A DNA stretch of 64,000 nucleotides from Planctomicrobium sp051465645. Its GTDB lineage: Bacteria; Planctomycetota; Planctomycetia; Planctomycetales; Planctomycetaceae. The stretch is from assembly GCF_051465645.1 (NCBI RefSeq), contig NZ_CP195790.1, forward strand, positions 2,790,001 through 2,854,000. The letters run 5' to 3'. This document shows, in pieces, positions 10,401-19,281 of the stretch. The translations under genes and the position numbers were made by a program. Below the pieces are notes generated by a model. The model ran no database searches, was not told where the DNA came from, and worked only from the letters and a program-made list of their open reading frames with translations. The number at the start of each line of letters is the position of its first letter. Positions within the stretch are counted from its first letter, which is position 1.

Positions 10401-10737
10401 GCGTATAGCGCGTGTCAGAAACAAACGGCGGAACGGCTCCCGGTTTAGCAGGCGCAGTCAGATACGACCCGGCATCGACCGACAGGATTGTCGCCCAAAG
10501 ATGCTTACACGCTGGGTCGCGAGTCTGCCCTTCCCCAACACACGAGCAATACATCCTCAGGTCACCTTCCAGGCGACTCAAGTGCGTTTGATATTCAACC
10601 CCATCCCGAACAACAGCATGCAAATCATCTGCAGTGACTCGTACGATCGATACGCGGTCCGCCTGAAGATAAGCCTGTCCGCGAAAGCGGATATCGCCTC
10701 GGAATTTACTTTCAAGCAGTTGTGTCAGAGACACCAC
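7402..10737 (-). CDS. SNF2/SWI2-family helicase with N-terminal SWIM zinc finger
   Basis: Predicted ATP-driven double-stranded-DNA translocase of the Rad54/HepA superfamily. In order: an N-terminal SWIM zinc finger (Cys64, Cys66, Cys77, His79; CSC...CKH), a long middle region with SNF2-associated beta structure, then the SNF2 ATPase with Walker A DDMGLGKT (Lys686) and DEAQ at 778-781 (VVLDEAQTIK), ALSGTPIENHLGDLW, and the helicase C domain with VFLISLKAGGLGLNLT and DRAHRVGQTK. The 1111-residue length is normal for bacterial SWIM-SNF2 proteins. The start is GTG (10737, or the adjacent GTG at 10734) after GGAGG; the overlapping ATG is out of frame. The DNA process served is not shown by the neighbours. 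Confidence 0.93.
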   Translation of the reverse strand: MVSLTQLLESKFRGDIRFRGQAYLQADRVSIVRVTADDLHAVVRDGVEYQTHLSRLEGDLRMYCSCVGEGQTRDPACKHLWATILSVDAGSYLTAPAKPGAVPPFVSDTRYTPLDLSSWDEDDFEGGDVFIPSDPKSSASARATASAAAAVRQQPREWETKLRDLRNQMPTSAKPGASTESREREIFYEVDVPESRKSQQLVIQTSQRQRRSNGQWGKLKPLKIRPGRLEEVDHADDRRILAFLAGGTPERTGWMAQQAEFQTSVYRYRVPFELCTLILPLMAGSKRLRFLDESEAELPPLIWDENEVWQLCLCLDQLEDQSWELHGEVRFGEKKLRIEKCDLLLPGGLVIHQNMIAKLEDFGAFDWIPMLLGDQKLTAKQNEEQDLVDWLLDMPALPQLDLPKTLQLEEVRPVPEPRLLFRSPSKRGWKHERIHANVEFEYDGTRVRGSNVQWAVVQRDQGRCLLRDQQREPAFWSQLDSLGFRRLVDHRQAAHDVDIGVGELGRAVRTLVNSGWQVHADGKEVRQPAAMKFNVRSDIDWFELTADVDFDGQKANFPELLAALSRGDSTIRLDDGSLGILPEEWLQQYGILAGLGNVSEEGIKFSTAQLGLVDALLTNQEFVNFDERYLEVRTKLESFDGVMPRAEPLNFNGQLRPYQREGLGWLHFLQDYGFGGCLADDMGLGKTVQMLALLQERKQSRGFHLPSLVVVPKSLMFNWIQEIIKFAPELTHMEYTGPERVAHRPNIPTTDLILTTYGTLRRDILELKDQEFDYVVLDEAQTIKNAASQAAKASRLLKAKNRVALSGTPIENHLGDLWSIFEFLNPGMLGRSSAFKVLATEASNEQSRRTIASGVRPFVLRRTKGQVAKDLPDKFEETIYCQMGERQQQLYDEMREYYRDSLLGMVKKQGMGKSRMHVLEALLRLRQAACHPALLDKGSEDDEFAKLDVLCPQLEELIKEGHKSLVFSQFTSMLSIVKKHLDRRGVNYVYLDGQTRKRKQVVDQFQNDPTTTVFLISLKAGGLGLNLTEAEYVFLLDPWWNPAVEAQAIDRAHRVGQTKQVFAYRLICRGTVEEKILELQKQKRELADAILESEGTPLGDLTTDDLELLLS

Positions 10738-11211
10738 ATGCCTCCCTGCAAGTCACCTACATTCATCAGCCGGCATGAATACAACCATGAACCGCGCAGG
10801 GCGCCCGGGGATCGGCAGCTCATTCACTCTTCTATCATGCAAAGGTTGCATCATAACGAAGAGATCACGAATACCGCCGACGCACCAAAATCGGGCGCAG
10901 TCTCCCAGCGTATCGAAAGTGGCTTCCAATTTGCCAGACTTGTTGGAAGGAATTCTTCCCCCCACCCCAGTTTGCTGTCGGAAACCAACAGACATCAACC
11001 AATTCAGTTCCGACTCTGCGACTGGATCTCAGGAAACACACCCGTCTCAGAGGTTCTAACCTTGTCAGGACTTTCGAATCCGAATCAGTCCGTCTAGAAT
11101 TCTTTCTTTGCGTCTCTGTACGAAAAGACAGAATCTTCGCAAATCACTCTTGTGAAACACAAAATACTCGTTGAGACAATCTGTCCGCTGGAAGCGGCGC
11201 TGGAGAAGGTC
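10738..11211. other. Divergent intergenic region SNF2 helicase / dapA
   Basis: No gene supported. Open frames on both strands overlap each other and lack ribosome binding sites. It must hold the promoters of both flanking genes; I could not identify convincing -35/-10 pairs. Confidence 0.4.
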
Positions 11212-12102
11212 ATGGCCCGTAAGGGAGAACAATTCGCTGGTTTGACAGTTGCTCTGATCACGCCCTTCAAAGACGGACAGGTTGACGAGACTGCACTCCG
11301 TAAACTGGTCGACTGGCATGTCGAACAGGGGACACATTGCATCTGCCCTTGCGGAACCACAGGGGAAAGCCCAACTCTCAGCCATGACGAACACGAACGC
11401 GTCATTGCGATCGTTGCGGAACACACCGCAGGGCGAATCAAAGTCATGGCCGGCACAGGGTCAAACTCGACAGCTGAAGCGATTCGCCTGACGAAGCGTG
11501 CGAAAGACGCTGGCGTTGACGGTGCTCTGATGGTCACGCCGTACTACAACAAGCCAATGCAGGAAGGCTTTTACGAGCACTTCAAGGCGGTTGCAGAATC
11601 CGTCGACCTGCCAATCATCCTGTACAACATTCCCGGCCGAACAGCGAAGAACATGGAGCCGGACACGATCTGCAAACTTGCAGAACTTCCGACCATCGTC
11701 GCGATCAAAGAAGCAACCGGCTCACTGGATCAGGCATCACAAATCCTGAACGGAAGCAATCTGACGCTTTTGTCAGGTGACGATTCACTGACACTTCCAC
11801 TGCTCTCCATCGGGGGAAGCGGCGTTGTTTCCGTTGCTGGAAATATCATTCCCAAAGACATGATGGCATTGATTGCCGCCTGGAACAGTGGTGACATCGC
11901 TGCTGCCCAGAAGGCCCACCATAAGCTGTTCCCGCTTTGCCGTGACATGCTGGGGCTGGCGACCAATCCAATCCCACTCAAGGCCGCGATGCAGATTCTC
12001 GGTCGAGACACAGGGGAAGTTCGTTTGCCACTGACACAGTTGTCTGCTGCTGACATGGGCAAGCTGAAAGTAACTTTGCAGAACTACGGACTGTTGAGCT
12101 AA
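11212..12102 (+). CDS. dapA: 4-hydroxy-tetrahydrodipicolinate synthase
   Basis: Condenses pyruvate with aspartate semialdehyde, the first committed step of the diaminopimelate/lysine pathway. Visible: CGTTGESPTL, the catalytic Tyr138 in YNIPGRT and the Schiff-base Lys166 in AIKEATG. Length is 296 residues. The start at 11212 follows GGAGAAGG; an upstream in-frame GTG at 11152 would add 20 residues unlike the family. The gene stands alone, with no other lysine-pathway gene in the window. Confidence 0.96.
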   Translation: MARKGEQFAGLTVALITPFKDGQVDETALRKLVDWHVEQGTHCICPCGTTGESPTLSHDEHERVIAIVAEHTAGRIKVMAGTGSNSTAEAIRLTKRAKDAGVDGALMVTPYYNKPMQEGFYEHFKAVAESVDLPIILYNIPGRTAKNMEPDTICKLAELPTIVAIKEATGSLDQASQILNGSNLTLLSGDDSLTLPLLSIGGSGVVSVAGNIIPKDMMALIAAWNSGDIAAAQKAHHKLFPLCRDMLGLATNPIPLKAAMQILGRDTGEVRLPLTQLSAADMGKLKVTLQNYGLLS

Positions 12103-12355
12103 CCGCAATTGAAGCGGGAATTTCTCAATCGTCACCTCGAAATCAGCATCGTCTTCATTGTCTTCCAGCGAATCTTGAATCTTTGCAGAAGCAATTGAGT
12201 ACAATCGAGGATGATGATGGCAGTGAACTCAGCGAGTCGAACTGCACCATGAGGTCCTGAGATCAAGCACCGGCAAAGCAGAATTACCATTCGCTCTGTC
12301 GGTGCGGTATCAGGCATATCCAAATTTTGACCTTCGAATTTTGCGGCAGTGAATT

Positions 12356-13672
12356 ATGGCTTCCATGGCAGTTTCACATTCCGGCTTTCAACAAGCCGCC
12401 TTTGACGCTTTCCTTGCAGCCCGACAAGAACCGGACTGGATTCAGGAAGCGCGCCGCCAAGCATTTTCACTGTATCAGCAACGACTGACGACCGAACTCG
12501 ATCCGGAAGAGTATCGACGGCTGGAACTGCGAACCTTCCGCCCTGAGAAATACCAGACAGCGCCGCGTCCAGAACAGGCCGAAGCTGTTTCCACATTGAT
12601 GAAGGGCCGCGCAGAATTTGCAGGCGCCGTCACTCATGTTGATGGTCACTGTGTCGCAGAATCACTGAATGACGAACTGAAGCAGAAAGGTGTTCTGTTC
12701 GGAAGCCTTTCAAAGCTGCTTGTTGAGCACCGCGAAAAGCTGGAACCTTACTTCCTCACTCGGGCAGTCGATCCCTCAACCGATCGATTCTCAGCTTGGC
12801 ATGCTGCATTCTGGACAGGAGGAACCGTCCTCTTCGTTCCGCGAAATGTTGAAATCAAGGTCCCTCTTTACAGCCTGATCACGCTGCAACAGAACGGGAT
12901 GACCGACCTGAGCCATACACTGGTGATTCTCGAAGATGGAGCATCTGCCACATTGCTGGAAGAAACCGCTTCCACTTCCACAGAGACTGAAGGTCTCCAC
13001 GTTGGTGCAGTGGAACTGATCATTGGTTCTGGTGCCAACCTGCGATATGTCCAGTTGCAGAACTGGAACATGAAAGTCCGCCACTTCGCTCACCAGTCTG
13101 GGCGAGTCGGTCGCGATTCAACTTTGCAGTGGACGGTGTCAGCACTCGGAAGCCGTTTCGCTCACATTCATCAGGACGTCCACCTGGATGGCCGTGGAGC
13201 AACGGCTCAGGTCAACGGTGTGACATTCGCAACCGACAAGCAATTGCTCTCTTACTACACCCAGCAGACACACCATCAGCCTGACACCAAATCAGACCTG
13301 CTGTACAAGGAAGTGTGCCGCGACAAATCACGCGTTGTCTGGCGAGGAATGATCAAGGTTGATCCTGACGCCCAGAAGACTGACGGCTATCAGCGTAACG
13401 ACTCACTCATGCTGAGTGCTGACGCTCGATCCGACGCCATTCCCGGTCTGGAAATCGAAGCAGATGACGTTCGCTGTACCCACGGGGCTACAGCAGGACC
13501 AGTCGACGAAGAGCAAGTTTTCTACGCAATGTGCCGCGGGCTCTCTCGCTATGAAGCGATGCACATGATCGTGGAAGGCTTCTTCGCACAGGTCTACGAT
13601 CGCATTCCAGTTGAACTGGTTCGCGAGACTCTGAGTCAGGCTGTCGAACGCAAGCTCGGAATTGGCGAGTAA
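12356..13672 (+). CDS. sufD: Fe-S cluster assembly protein SufD
   Basis: Scaffold subunit of the SufBC2D iron-sulfur assembly complex. The 438-residue protein has a short helical N-terminal region and the right-handed beta-helix core; the C-terminal half carries the family signatures (LLSYYTQQTHHQPDTKSDLLYK, RCTHGATAGPVDEEQVFY and SRYEAMHMIVEGFF). The His in CTHG corresponds to the cluster-assembly histidine of SufD. Start is the ATG at 12356, with another ATG at 12365. No sufB, sufC or sufS lies nearby, so it is either physically separated from its partners or a SufB-family paralogue. Confidence 0.9.
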   Translation: MASMAVSHSGFQQAAFDAFLAARQEPDWIQEARRQAFSLYQQRLTTELDPEEYRRLELRTFRPEKYQTAPRPEQAEAVSTLMKGRAEFAGAVTHVDGHCVAESLNDELKQKGVLFGSLSKLLVEHREKLEPYFLTRAVDPSTDRFSAWHAAFWTGGTVLFVPRNVEIKVPLYSLITLQQNGMTDLSHTLVILEDGASATLLEETASTSTETEGLHVGAVELIIGSGANLRYVQLQNWNMKVRHFAHQSGRVGRDSTLQWTVSALGSRFAHIHQDVHLDGRGATAQVNGVTFATDKQLLSYYTQQTHHQPDTKSDLLYKEVCRDKSRVVWRGMIKVDPDAQKTDGYQRNDSLMLSADARSDAIPGLEIEADDVRCTHGATAGPVDEEQVFYAMCRGLSRYEAMHMIVEGFFAQVYDRIPVELVRETLSQAVERKLGIGE

Positions 13673-14057
13673 GCATCGAAACTGAAGCGTTGACCTGAAT
13701 TTCCGTGATGCATCTCCGTCGAAGTACCCACTAAAGCAGATGTATGTCACGAACGGAATAGAGAAACTTTTCCGGTAGAACGAGTATTACTTCCATAAGA
13801 GCATGTTTCGCTTGCGAGACATGCTCTTTCGCTTTTTCAATTGATCTCATCGCTTACGCCGCGTCGACCTTCTCCACAGCCGTCATTCCTCACATGGAAA
13901 TGACGTTGCCGCCGGTACGACAAACATCAGGAACCGGATGCCAGTCGAGATTTCCTCGCAGTGCATCCTGCCCCTTGAGACTCACCGGCACAAATCAAAG
14001 CGGTCTTCCTCGCTGAGGAAACATCCGGCTGACTGATGCACCTGCATCAGCGCCGGA
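13673..14057. other. Intergenic region sufD / pseudo-hydrolase
   Basis: Apart from the terminator at 13797-13836, no gene, repeat or RNA is recognised. Confidence 0.4.
13797..13836 (+). terminator. Terminator downstream of sufD
   Basis: A 13-bp stem (AGAGCATGTTTCG with CGAGACATGCTCT, one wobble pair) with a tight loop, followed by TTTCGCTTTTT. It lies 125 bp after the sufD stop. Confidence 0.75.
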
Positions 14058-15008
14058 ATGCCACGCCGTGTCTTGATGCAAGCTCACTCAACGGTATTAG
14101 CGCCCATGCAAGCAGTCGACCACGCATCCCCACCTCGCACATCCACCGGTTCAAGTCGACTCGGCAAATGGGCATTGTGTCTGGGCGGCCTGCTGGTTGT
14201 GAATTCATTCACCGCACCATTAGTGATTTCCGCTGTTGAACAGACGATCGTCTTTCCAGCTCCAGCCGTTCCGACACTTCCTCCCACGCTTGATGCAAAT
14301 GCCGAGTTTGTGAAACTCGACACCCCGGGAGGACAGATCGAAGTCATCCTGTTGCGGCCGACGAATCAATCATCGTCAGTCAACGCCCCGCTGATGGTCT
14401 ATTGTCACGGAAACAAGAAGGCCATTGATCTTGTTGTTGACCAGTTTGACGACTTCCGCAACAACGGAGTCGCAATCCTGCTGGCCGAGTACCCTGGGTA
14501 TGGTCGTTCGGTCGGCGTTGCTTCCGAGAAAGCAATTCAGCAATCGCAAGTTGCTGCTTACGACTGGGCGATTCAACAACCGGGAATCGATGCCAATCGC
14601 GTAATTGGGTATGGCCGAGCTCTTGGTGGTGGAGCAATTTGTGCTCTGGCACGTGAACGCCAATTCAATGCGGTTGTTCTGGAATCAACATTCAGTTCCA
14701 TCACCAGCGCAGCCAAAGCACGCTTCGGTCCGTTTTCCTACTTCGTGACGAACACTTTCAATAATCTGGAAGTGGTTCCAAATCTGAACGTCCCCATCCT
14801 GATTCTGCACGGGGATCGAGACGAATTGCTTCCATTCTTCCACGCAGAACAACTCCATGATGCCAATCCATCATCCGAGTTGATTTCACTTTCAGGTGGT
14901 CACACCGACTGTGTCGAGGTCTTCCCGAAGGCAATGGATTTTCTCCGTCGACACAACTTCTGCACAACGGTTGTTGCTCAAGTCGAATCAGAGTCCAAAG
15001 TGAATTAA
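14058..15008 (+). CDS. Alpha/beta-hydrolase-fold protein lacking the nucleophile serine
   Basis: A 316-residue protein with one predicted membrane segment near residues 36-58 followed by an alpha/beta-hydrolase domain of the ABHD13/17 (BAAT-like) type: LMVYCHGNKK (oxyanion region), LLAEYPGYGRS, and LILHGDRDELLP with Asp255, then GGHTDC with the catalytic-type His. The nucleophile elbow, normally G-x-S-x-G, reads GYGRALGG with Ala188 (codon GCT) where Ser (TCT) is expected. Either it is a non-catalytic member or the base is an error. Start is uncertain: ATG codons also occur at 14076 and 14106. No close operon partner. Confidence 0.85.
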   Translation: MPRRVLMQAHSTVLAPMQAVDHASPPRTSTGSSRLGKWALCLGGLLVVNSFTAPLVISAVEQTIVFPAPAVPTLPPTLDANAEFVKLDTPGGQIEVILLRPTNQSSSVNAPLMVYCHGNKKAIDLVVDQFDDFRNNGVAILLAEYPGYGRSVGVASEKAIQQSQVAAYDWAIQQPGIDANRVIGYGRALGGGAICALARERQFNAVVLESTFSSITSAAKARFGPFSYFVTNTFNNLEVVPNLNVPILILHGDRDELLPFFHAEQLHDANPSSELISLSGGHTDCVEVFPKAMDFLRRHNFCTTVVAQVESESKVN

Positions 15009-15159
15009 ACGGTCCTCGCATCCCAAATGCAGACCATCTGGTTACAGCCAATCCGGGCCGACTCTCAAGCCGATCCCACTTTCAAGCCGTTGTCGACGTT
15101 CTCAAGCAGCAGGCACCGCGAGACGACACGACGAGGAGTTGAATCCACAACGATTGAGT

Positions 15160-15945
15160 TCAACTTCCTTTGATCACGTTGATGTTCTCATGCCCTTCCG
15201 TCGCCAGCTCGGTGGCGAGTTCATTGGCCAGTCCGGTAGCGATTTTCGTTACGAACTCCGGCATCGAACCGGACTCGCAAATCTGACATGGTTGATGATG
15301 AAATCGTCCATGTTCGAGGAAGTGAAGAATCTGCCGGGCTGCACTCTGACGAAGCACCAGTCCAGTGTGTCGGCTGGGCATGGTAATGTGATCCACTTCG
15401 CATTCGAGATGCGTCGTCATCTCGGTCAGGACATAATCCCACTCCGCTGCGATGATCCCCAATTCCAGATTCGCAGGCATCTTCACCTGCAGGCGGTTCA
15501 CAAAGCTGTCTTCCCGATCAGAGAGTTCATCAACAAGTGGAGTCCACCAGCGTAAATATGGACCAACTTTCGTTGCGAAATGTGATCCCCGATTCGGCGG
15601 CGACAACATGACCACTCGCTGCAAGCGTGGCAACTCAATTTCTGTCAGGACCGCCCGCGTGATGATCGAGCCCAAGCTATGGGCGACAATGTGCAGTTGA
15701 CCTTCGTCGTTCGCGATCGATTGATGGAGCTCTTCGAAACGCGTCTGAAATTGCGGAATCAACAACTCCAAAGACTGCCGCGCACTGTAATACCCCCAGT
15801 TTTCAACGCGGTATCCCTGTTGCCTCAACCGTCGGGCCAGCAAGGCGAGGAGCCAGCTTGACGCCCCGAGACCATGCAACAGAACGATCGTCCCCTTCGT
15901 TGATGACTGGTCTTTCAATTCGATGTCAGGCCATTGGATTCGCAT
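15160..15945 (-). CDS. Alpha/beta hydrolase, lipase/esterase-like
   Basis: A 261-residue soluble hydrolase. Visible: TIVLLHGLGAS (oxyanion region), the nucleophile elbow IVAHSLGSI with its serine, VVMLSPPNRGS after the next strand, and a candidate catalytic His in PSRHTGLVL. The pattern fits the DUF676/PGAP1-like group of lipid-ester hydrolases; the substrate is unknown. I choose the ATG at 15943-15945 because GGAGG lies six bases upstream; the frame extends open to 16029. It converges with the pseudo-hydrolase gene. Confidence 0.83.
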   Translation of the reverse strand: MRIQWPDIELKDQSSTKGTIVLLHGLGASSWLLALLARRLRQQGYRVENWGYYSARQSLELLIPQFQTRFEELHQSIANDEGQLHIVAHSLGSIITRAVLTEIELPRLQRVVMLSPPNRGSHFATKVGPYLRWWTPLVDELSDREDSFVNRLQVKMPANLELGIIAAEWDYVLTEMTTHLECEVDHITMPSRHTGLVLRQSAARQILHFLEHGRFHHQPCQICESGSMPEFVTKIATGLANELATELATEGHENINVIKGS

Positions 15946-16444
15946 GACTGCCTCCATTTCCTCTTGCCGAATTGTAGCCTTGCCCTTCCAACTGACGAGT
16001 CGGATTTCAAACACAGGACGCGGTTTCATGGTTCCACGCTCCAGCTGACTGGGAGAACGGCGGAGTCACGAATACAGAATTCCCTGTATTGATTGGCAGA
16101 TCAGGGAAACTACGGAGTCCGGAAAAGAACGTTCCGCTACGAGCATTTCCTGCAAAAATGGAGCACAGACTCTCACAATCTCATAAAACCACCCTATCCA
16201 CTTCACCGAAAAGCACTTACACGCAGCCAGCAACACATGTCAGGAGCAGAATTCATCTTGAGTTAAAGTCGAAATTCCATCTAGGATGCCGCCAGAGTCT
16301 TCGTTGATGGTCGACCTTCGCCCAAAACATGCACTCCACCTGGTGAGTAATACAGCCAACTGTGGAATCAGGGTTTTCACAAAGCCCGATCAGCTGCATG
16401 GCAGCCAAATGAGAGACAGGCCGTCCTGGCCCTTTGCGAATTGC
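15946..16444. other. Intergenic region upstream of the Cys-protein/lipoprotein unit
   Basis: No supported gene. A 7-bp inverted repeat AATACAG/CTGTATT lies near 16072-16090. The frame of the next gene is open back to 16286 but shows no ribosome binding site or protein-like sequence there. Confidence 0.4.
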
Positions 16445-16939
16445 ATGGACTATCGATTTCGCCCAATCACGAAAATATGTGCCGGAACCGGAAAGCCTCT
16501 GGTTCCGGGGGCAGTCTGCTACTCCGTACTCATCGAAAAGGAAGGCCAACAGGAACGCCTCGACTTCAGCGAAGAGGGCTGGCAAGGAATTCCTGAAGGG
16601 GCATTGGGACATTGGCGCTGCAACGTCCCTCTCCCGGAAACTCAACCTGCATCCGTCACCGATCCTGAAGTGCTTTTGAAAACGCTTGAGCAACTGGTGG
16701 AATCACCGAATCCTGCTCAGGAAAAATTGTGCTACGTGATTTCACTGTCCCTTCTGCAGAAGCGACGACTGAGACTCGACGGCACACAGCAGGTGGACGA
16801 CGTTGAATTTCTTGAGCTGTCTGGATCACGCGGAGAAGGCCCGTTTTTGATTCGGGACCAGCAACTCTCTGAATCTGAGATCTCGGAGCTGCGCCAGGCA
16901 CTCGCTCATCAAATCAATACTGGCTGGGAAGCTGCGTAA
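16445..16939 (+). CDS. Conserved-looking planctomycete hypothetical protein with CxxTGxxLxPG motif
   Basis: A 164-residue soluble protein without a signal peptide. It begins MDYRFRPITKICAGTGKPLVPG; the C-x-x-T-G-x-x-L-x-P-G pattern followed by CYSVL, then a WRCNVPLP segment, could be a small metal- or nucleotide-binding head, but no function is known to me. The C-terminal half (SLLQKRRLRLDG, IRDQQLSESEISELRQALAHQ) is charged and helical. Its stop lies 11 bp before the lipoprotein gene, so the pair is almost certainly cotranscribed. The start is chosen by where family-like composition begins; there is no clear Shine-Dalgarno. Confidence 0.7.
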   Translation: MDYRFRPITKICAGTGKPLVPGAVCYSVLIEKEGQQERLDFSEEGWQGIPEGALGHWRCNVPLPETQPASVTDPEVLLKTLEQLVESPNPAQEKLCYVISLSLLQKRRLRLDGTQQVDDVEFLELSGSRGEGPFLIRDQQLSESEISELRQALAHQINTGWEAA

Positions 16940-16950
16940 GGATTCGCAAT

Positions 16951-18057
16951 ATGAGAACCAGTCAGCCACTTCATTTTATGACAATCGCATCATGCTGCAT
17001 GCTGCTTGTCATGGCCCTGCTGAATGGATGTGCAACCCATCGTTGGGGAAGCAACCTGACTGGGAAAAAACCAGCTCCAGTGCTGACAGTCACATCATCC
17101 AAACCAGAAGTCATTGCAAATCTGAACCGCAATCTGGTCTCAACCGCGGAGCACACTGCGCTGAAGTCATGGCGATCCGGTGCAGTAAAGCTTCATGTTG
17201 AAGGCGTTCCAATCGCACTGCCTGCGTCCATTGCAGTGGAAGCCCCCAGCAATTTCCGTCTCCTTGTCTCCAACCCTCTTTCAGGTGGACAAGAAGTTGA
17301 CATCGGTTCGAACCACGAACGTTTTTGGATCTGGTCCAAGGAAATGCCGCAAGTCATGACATCATCACACGATGATATCGCGCTCGCATTGCAGGAACTT
17401 CAGATGCCCGTTCACATCCACCCACTCTGGTTGATGGAAGTTTTCGGGGTGATGCCGCTGAATGAAAAGGACTTTGAAATTCACCCGGCAAATCTTCAGA
17501 GCGGAACAATCGATCTCGTTTCGACGCAAGCTTCCGAATTTGGTAACGATGTCGAACGGATCGTTCGAGTCAGTATTCAAACCGGCTGCGTGCAGGAACA
17601 CCAGTTGCGGCTTCCCGGTGGGAAAGTTCTCGCCAGAGCAAAAATGGACCGGTACACCACTCTGCCAGACGGAACTCACCTGCCACTTTCAATTCGACTG
17701 GAATGGCCGGACGCCCGCATGCAGATGACGATGGATATCCGTAATCCAGAGATCAATTCCCCTTCATTGGCGAACAATACTGCAATCTGGCAGCTTCCGA
17801 ATCATGGCCCTGTCGTTGATATTGGCCAACTGGCCCGGCAAAACTCTGGTCAGCTCCAGGGGATGGTCAAAGGACTCCCAGCGAGCCCCATCGCAGAATC
17901 ACTCTCGAAAGATGCCGCCAAGGCGGGCGCAATCCAACTTGTCAATTCCACTGAAAGCGACGATTGGTCACTTCCTCCGGGCGACAAAAAAGGGGGAAGC
18001 AAGCGGCCAACCGGAATGCCACAGGTTGCCAGCGACACTCCGGCCTGGGCAAAATAA
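16951..18057 (+). CDS. Predicted outer-membrane-type lipoprotein (LolB/LppX-like architecture)
   Basis: A 368-residue lipoprotein with a signal sequence (MRTSQPLHFMTIASCCMLLV) and lipobox LLNGC, so Cys27 is the likely lipidated residue. The following body (KSWRSGAVKLHVEG, IAVEAPSNFRLLVSNPLSGGQEVD, FWIWSKEMP) resembles the half-barrel lipoprotein carriers such as LolB, by pattern only. The C-terminal ~80 residues are low in structure and rich in Ser, Lys and Pro. Translation probably couples to the upstream 164-residue protein, suggesting a shared envelope role. Confidence 0.75.
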   Translation: MRTSQPLHFMTIASCCMLLVMALLNGCATHRWGSNLTGKKPAPVLTVTSSKPEVIANLNRNLVSTAEHTALKSWRSGAVKLHVEGVPIALPASIAVEAPSNFRLLVSNPLSGGQEVDIGSNHERFWIWSKEMPQVMTSSHDDIALALQELQMPVHIHPLWLMEVFGVMPLNEKDFEIHPANLQSGTIDLVSTQASEFGNDVERIVRVSIQTGCVQEHQLRLPGGKVLARAKMDRYTTLPDGTHLPLSIRLEWPDARMQMTMDIRNPEINSPSLANNTAIWQLPNHGPVVDIGQLARQNSGQLQGMVKGLPASPIAESLSKDAAKAGAIQLVNSTESDDWSLPPGDKKGGSKRPTGMPQVASDTPAWAK

Positions 18058-18097
18058 AAACAGGGACCACATCCTGACGATGAAGTCCCTGCAAAAG
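18055..18097. terminator. Bidirectional terminator between the lipoprotein gene and folD
   Basis: A 7-bp stem CAGGGAC/GTCCCTG (18061-18067 with 18085-18091) flanked by A-runs on the left and AAAAG on the right, between two convergent stop codons 51 bp apart. Confidence 0.65.
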
Positions 18098-18108
18098 TCG
18101 AATCAAAA

Positions 18109-18981
18109 TTACGACAACTCGCCAGTCTGATACCGTGCTGCGGTCAACGTGTTCTCCATCAGCATGGCAATTGTCATCGGGCCAACGCCCCCTGGGACCG
18201 GTGTAATCCAGCCAGCAACGTTTTTCACTGCATCAAAATCGACGTCCCCGACAAGCTTGTTGTCGACTCGATTGGTCCCGACATCGATGACACACGCACC
18301 CGGCTTCACCATATCCGCCGTGACAGTCATTGGACGGCCAACTGCCGCGATCAACAGATCCGCCTGTCGGGTGATTTCCGCCAGATTCGCTGTCCGGCTA
18401 TGAGCGATCGTCACCGTCGCATCCGCGCCGATTCCCTTCTGAACAAGCATCATCCCCATTGGCTTCCCGACAATCTCACTCCGGCCAATCACAACTGCAT
18501 GCTTGCCACGAGTGTCGAATCCAGAATTGACAATAAGGTGCTGGCATCCTGCCGGAGTACAAGGCAGAAACCGTGGACGCCCCTGCACCATGAGCCCGAC
18601 GTTCTCAGGGTGGAAGCAATCGACATCCTTCAACGGGGTGACGGAATCAAGAACCGTGGTCTCATCGATTCCAGCTGGTAACGGAAGTTGCACGAGAATT
18701 CCATGAACGGTTGCGTCGGCGTTCAACTGTGCAATTAATCCCAGCAACTCAACCTGAGTTGTCTCACTCGTCAGACGATGCAAAGTACTCTGCATTCCCG
18801 CACTGGCACAGGCACGCTGCTTATTCCGCACATAGACAGCGCTGGCAGGGTCATCTCCAACAAGAATGGCCGCCAGATGAGGTTTAACGCCGGTTTTCGC
18901 TTCAAACTCCGCAACTTTCGTCGCAAGCTGAGCATTCAAATTTGCCGCCGTTGCTTTTCCGTCGATCAATTTTGCTGTCAT
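18109..18981 (-). CDS. folD: Bifunctional methylenetetrahydrofolate dehydrogenase/cyclohydrolase
   Basis: Interconverts 5,10-methylene-, methenyl- and 10-formyl-tetrahydrofolate for one-carbon supply. Visible: YVRNKQRACASAG with the catalytic lysine, GILVQLPLP, the Rossmann element VVIGRSEIVGKP, and the C-terminal PVPGGVGPMT. The 290-residue form starts MTAKLIDG at the ATG 18979-18981 after GAGAGAAG. The frame continues open for 99 codons upstream, but that stretch has no family similarity. mfnB at 58.6 kb suggests a separate tetrahydromethanopterin one-carbon route may coexist. Confidence 0.95.
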   Translation of the reverse strand: MTAKLIDGKATAANLNAQLATKVAEFEAKTGVKPHLAAILVGDDPASAVYVRNKQRACASAGMQSTLHRLTSETTQVELLGLIAQLNADATVHGILVQLPLPAGIDETTVLDSVTPLKDVDCFHPENVGLMVQGRPRFLPCTPAGCQHLIVNSGFDTRGKHAVVIGRSEIVGKPMGMMLVQKGIGADATVTIAHSRTANLAEITRQADLLIAAVGRPMTVTADMVKPGACVIDVGTNRVDNKLVGDVDFDAVKNVAGWITPVPGGVGPMTIAMLMENTLTAARYQTGELS

Positions 18982-19281
18982 GCTTCTCTCAATGCCGTAA
19001 ACAAATTCCAAATCAAAATCCAGCGTTCCTGATCGAAACTCACGGTGGCAATGATCCCCAGTGAGCTCAAGAGCAAATGCTTTCGCCAAGTCAAAGTGCC
19101 ACTGCCTGGCAAAACCCGACTTAAAACCGTGGATGCACCCGATCCTGGGATGCACCAGAACCCCGTGCTGATTCAATTCCTGGTTCAATTTAGCGAATGC
19201 TTGCACGCAACAACCAGTGTCGAGACCTTCAGACAGACCCCTAAATTGAGTTCGCGTGCAATGAACCGAATGCAACAACCA

